NCBI GenBank assembly: GCA_020353115.1
Contig: CP070687.1
Location: 299,066 to 304,877, forward strand
DNA length: 5,812 nt
Origin: Bacteroidales bacterium
GTDB taxonomy: Bacteria > Bacteroidota > Bacteroidia > Bacteroidales > VadinHA17
Reading direction: 5' to 3'
In this document: one piece after another, positions 5,513-5,812 of the stretch
How the letters are laid out: each line of letters opens with the position of its first letter
Numbering within the stretch: the stretch's first letter is position 1
The notes under the pieces: model-generated
Databases searched by the model: none
Told to the model about the DNA's origin: nothing
The model's input: only the letters and a program-made list of their open reading frames with translations
Program-made: the position numbers and the translations under genes

Positions 5513-5812
5513 TTAAAATTGTATTTTCCATGTTGCCATTGGATAGAATCCCATGCGATAGTTTTTGTGTATCTCCCCGGTGGTCACATCAATTCTCTCA
5601 AGAAAAACGTTGGTATAATTGGTTCTGTACTGAAAATCCATAGCCGTTTCCATATTGAACCTGGGTCTGTTTCTTTTAATACCCAGGCGTAAACTGGCCC
5701 GGATGAAATCGTCTCTTCTCACCTCATATGCTCGTTCCCAATCCATTACTATTTCGCCAAGCCGTACTGTTTCTTCCGTATCATAGGGCACATAAGGAAC
5801 ACCTCCTGCCCA
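5513..5812 (-). CDS. C-terminus of a TonB-dependent outer-membrane receptor (5' truncated)
   Basis: The minus-strand frame is open from the right edge to the TAA at 5513-5515 (99 residues visible). There is no ATG at the upstream end of the visible stretch; the frame simply runs out of the window, and a GTG at 5789-5791 is an ordinary Val codon. The visible part reads as closing beta-strands of an outer-membrane barrel: a RRDDFIRASLRLG strand, alternating hydrophobic strands around a TNYTNVF segment similar to the usual TNRxNVF, a turn with TTGEI, then a GFYPMATWKIQF end. The final aromatic residue is the standard outer-membrane barrel signal. Family members import substrates such as siderophores, cobalamin or glycans with energy from TonB-ExbBD. 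The substrate cannot be judged because the plug domain and most of the barrel lie outside the window. Confidence 0.78.
   Translation of the reverse strand, partial: WAGGVPYVPYDTEETVRLGEIVMDWERAYEVRRDDFIRASLRLGIKRNRPRFNMETAMDFQYRTNYTNVFLERIDVTTGEIHKNYRMGFYPMATWKIQF

Overview
The window looks like a chromosomal segment of a member of the Bacteroidota. Four things point that way. There is an MMPL-exporter/acyltransferase type of fusion protein with the sequence style of that phylum. The C-terminus of a TonB-dependent receptor is present. Start codons lack Shine-Dalgarno sequences. Two putative promoters resemble the phylum's TTTG / TAnnTTTG consensus. No RNA gene, CRISPR array, insertion sequence or attachment site was found.

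Layout. Bases 1-1086 (+) hold the 3' part of a membrane protein that ends in a lysophospholipid-type acyltransferase domain; its reading frame is open to the left edge, so the gene is truncated. It converges, 40 bp apart, on a B12-binding/radical SAM enzyme (1127-2464, -). All remaining genes are on the minus strand. In transcription order from the right edge they are: the C-terminus of a TonB-dependent outer-membrane receptor (5513-5812, truncated by the window); a secreted desulfoferrodoxin/superoxide-reductase-like protein (5014-5388); a short two-helix membrane protein of 58 residues (4649-4825); a secreted WG-repeat protein (3467-4612); a secreted protein of unknown function (2755-3369); and the radical SAM gene.

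How the parts may fit together. The exporter/acyltransferase and the radical SAM enzyme could both act on lipids or lipid-like metabolites, but they are convergent and not one operon, so the link is only contextual. The minus-strand genes mostly encode exported or envelope proteins (three signal peptides, one membrane protein, one outer-membrane barrel). The superoxide-reductase-like protein and the two-histidine membrane peptide hint at a periplasmic metal or redox theme, but this is inference.

The clearest unusual signals are four: a precise 103-residue, three-unit higher-order period inside the WG-repeat protein; a secreted superoxide-reductase-like domain that keeps the Cys and three of the four His ligands; the small membrane gene with a His-x13-His pair; and a repeat/inverted-repeat structure in the gap at 4923-4985. 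I do not see a clear, complete new defence or mobile system.
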